Positions 4,731 to 6,208 of a stretch of 6,208 nucleotides of DNA are shown here, in pieces. Below the pieces are notes generated by a model. The model had not been told where the DNA came from and did no database searches. It worked only from the letters and a program-made list of their open reading frames with translations. Positions within the stretch are counted from its first letter, which is position 1. The number at the start of each line of letters is the position of its first letter. Made by a program: the position numbers and the translations under genes. Source of the DNA: JBEKDJ01 sp050014415 (GTDB taxonomy: Bacteria > Desulfobacterota > BSN033 > UBA1163); NCBI GenBank assembly GCA_050014415.1, contig JBEKDJ010000296.1, positions 1 to 6,208 of the forward strand, in the 5' to 3' direction.

Positions 4731-5375
4731 TCAAGAAGTTTGGACCCAAGAGGAGCAGGCAGGCTCTGACCGTGCATGTAACCCTTCGCCTAGTTGGAAT
4801 CGAGTGAACCGACGGATGTTTATGTTCTCTCCCACCTTAGCGATCATGGCATCAAGGACGTCTTTAACCGTCAAATCAGAATCCTTGATATAAGTCTGTT
4901 CCAAAAGGCAGACTTCGGAGTAGAACCTCTCCATTTTGCCTTCAACGATCTTATCGATCACCTTTTCTGGTTTCCCTGAATCCAGGGCCTGAGTTCGATA
5001 GATCCTTCTCTCCCTTTCCAAATCCTCTGCTAGGATTTCTTCTCTCCTGATATATTGGGGATTGGCGGCAGCAATCTGCATGGCGATGTTTTTTACAAGG
5101 GTTTGAAAATCTCCTGTCTTAGCCACGAAATCGGTCTCGCAGTTGACCTCAACAAGGACCCCAATCTTTCCTCCCGCATGGATATAGGAAGAGACCAAAC
5201 CATCTGTGGCAATTCGTCCTGCCTTTTTGGCGGCAGTGGCCAATCCTTTCCGCCGAAGATATTCGATCGCAGCATCGACATTCCCCTTGGCCTCTTGGAG
5301 CGCTGTCTTACAATCGTTCACGCCGGCCCCTGTCCTCTGCCTCAAGTCTTTTACCAATTCGATAGAGATTTCCAT
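4731..5375 (-). CDS. tsf: Translation elongation factor Ts, with abnormal C-terminus
   Basis: 214 residues. EF-Ts is the nucleotide exchange factor that regenerates EF-Tu-GTP. The UBA-like N-domain reads LVKDLRQRTGAGVNDCKTAL (from 7). The core shows GLVSSYIHAGGKIGVLVEVNCETDFVA (from 59), with the EF-Tu-contacting TDFV at 81-84. VGENINIRRFTRFQLGEGL (181-199) is the conserved late motif. Relatives of this size normally continue with a KKxxDFAAEVA-type helix. Here the tail is instead HARSEPACSSWVQTS, unrelated to the family and encoded partly by CCTGCCTGC repeat sequence. A frameshift or repeat-driven replacement of the last 15 or so residues is likely. The exchange core is intact, so the protein may still work. 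GGAGG within the rpsB end and a nearer AGGAC precede the ATG at 5375, six bases after rpsB, so the two genes are an operon. Confidence 0.95.
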   Translation of the reverse strand: MEISIELVKDLRQRTGAGVNDCKTALQEAKGNVDAAIEYLRRKGLATAAKKAGRIATDGLVSSYIHAGGKIGVLVEVNCETDFVAKTGDFQTLVKNIAMQIAAANPQYIRREEILAEDLERERRIYRTQALDSGKPEKVIDKIVEGKMERFYSEVCLLEQTYIKDSDLTVKDVLDAMIAKVGENINIRRFTRFQLGEGLHARSEPACSSWVQTS

Positions 5376-5381
5376 TTAGTC

Positions 5382-6179
5382 CTATTCCTCCTCCACTCCT
5401 TCGATCACTTCTTCCACCCGTATCGCTGCAGGGGGCTCAGCCCGTTCAACACTCTCTTTTTCTTCTTTGGCTTCCTCCGTCTGGAGCTGCTTTTCATAAA
5501 GCTGTCTTCCCTCAATGCAGGCATCCGCAATCTTGGAGGCGAAGAGGTGGATCGCTCGGATCGCATCGTCATTGCCTGGAATGATGTAGTCTAGTTCATC
5601 AGGATTGCAGTTGGTGTCGACGATGCCGATCGAGGGAATGCCAATCTTTCTCGCCTCCTTGACAGCGATCTTTTCCTTTTTCGGATCTACGGTGAAAATT
5701 GCCCCGGGAAGTCGGTCCATATTTTTGATTCCTCCCAGGGATCTTTCCAGCCGGCTCCTCTCCTTCTCTAATTCGAGGACCTCCTTTTTAGGAAGGAGAT
5801 TGTAGATTTCCTCATTTTTCATGGCCTCCAGTTTGTTGAGTCGATCGACGGATCGTTTAATGGTCTGGAAATTGGTCATCATGCCTCCCAGCCAGCGGTG
5901 ATTCACATAAAACATGCCGCAGCGAGTTGCCTGTTCATAGATCGTCTCTTGCGCCTGTTTCTTCGTTCCGACGAAGAGGACATACTCCCCTTTGCCGCAG
6001 ATATCGCGAACAAATTGATAGGCTTCCTTGAAAAGCTGGACAGTCTTCTGGAGATCGATGATGTAAATGCCATTCCTTGCCCCGAAGATGTATGGCTTCA
6101 TTTTGGGGTCCCAACGCTTCGTCTCATGACCAAAATGAACCCCTGCCTCCAGAAGTTCTTTCATTGTTACATTGGACAT
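5382..6179 (-). CDS. rpsB: 30S ribosomal protein S2
   Basis: 265 residues, within the family's range. S2 binds late to the small subunit near the neck, contacts S1, and is needed for mRNA binding. Family motifs are LLEAGVHFGHETKRWDPKMKPYI (from 9), FVGTKKQAQETI (69-80), NHRWLGGMMTNFQTI (93-107) and DRLPGAIFTVDPKKEKIAVKEA (from 155). IPSIGIVDTNCNPDELDYIIPGNDDAIRAI (from 181) follows. A coiled-coil hairpin lies at about 108-152. The last 30 residues or so are a charged, mostly acidic tail (EEAKEEKESVER, ending GVEEE) beyond the conserved core. The ATG at 6179 follows GGAGGG (6189-6184) at four bases. It is the first gene of the cluster seen here. Only 29 bp of leader are in the window, too little to judge the autoregulatory rpsB leader known in some bacteria. 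Confidence 0.98.
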   Translation of the reverse strand: MSNVTMKELLEAGVHFGHETKRWDPKMKPYIFGARNGIYIIDLQKTVQLFKEAYQFVRDICGKGEYVLFVGTKKQAQETIYEQATRCGMFYVNHRWLGGMMTNFQTIKRSVDRLNKLEAMKNEEIYNLLPKKEVLELEKERSRLERSLGGIKNMDRLPGAIFTVDPKKEKIAVKEARKIGIPSIGIVDTNCNPDELDYIIPGNDDAIRAIHLFASKIADACIEGRQLYEKQLQTEEAKEEKESVERAEPPAAIRVEEVIEGVEEE

Positions 6180-6208
6180 CGAACCCTCCGTTTCTTTTCC
6201 ATTTTTCC

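Noticed and set aside
6180..6208. Autoregulatory rpsB leader RNA
   Set aside because: Only 29 bases of leader are in the window, so no structure can be judged.

Overview
The window looks like a chromosomal segment of an anaerobic bacterium of moderate GC. It carries nickel-hydrogenase maturation genes and a 2[4Fe-4S] ferredoxin. The EF-Ts body and the intergenic repeat style remind me of Desulfobacterota (former Deltaproteobacteria), but that placement is an inference from memory. No hydrogenase structural gene, CRISPR array, tRNA, rRNA or transposase is visible.

Layout. At the left edge, on the minus strand, is the N-terminal two thirds or so of a HAD-family phosphatase, cut by the window (1-476). 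A gene-poor stretch of about 775 bp follows and contains two imperfect inverted-repeat elements (634-841 and 892-988). Then come hypB (1280-1948) and hypA (2340-2711) on the plus strand. They are separated by a 391 bp spacer that holds a third inverted-repeat element (2186-2328). A strong hairpin terminator (2816-2861) closes hypA. The rest is one minus-strand block, in transcription order rpsB (6179-5382), tsf (5375-4731), pyrH (4320-3604), frr (3600-3043) and a 57-residue ferredoxin (3027-2854). It converges on hypA at the shared hairpin.

How the genes work together. rpsB, tsf, pyrH and frr form the classic conserved bacterial cluster: ribosomal protein S2, elongation factor Ts, UMP kinase and ribosome recycling factor. 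Here it has two departures. A 410 bp repeat-bearing spacer separates tsf from pyrH, and the EF-Ts C-terminus is abnormal just where the repeats begin. A small ferredoxin gene also sits 15 nt after frr. HypB (GTPase) and HypA (Ni/Zn metallochaperone) together deliver nickel to [NiFe]-hydrogenase; the partners HypC-F and the hydrogenase must lie elsewhere.

I see no entirely new multi-gene system. The most interesting signals are the four families of short palindromic or inverted-repeat elements in the spacers, the apparent replacement of the EF-Ts tail next to one of them, and the ferredoxin attached to a translation operon.
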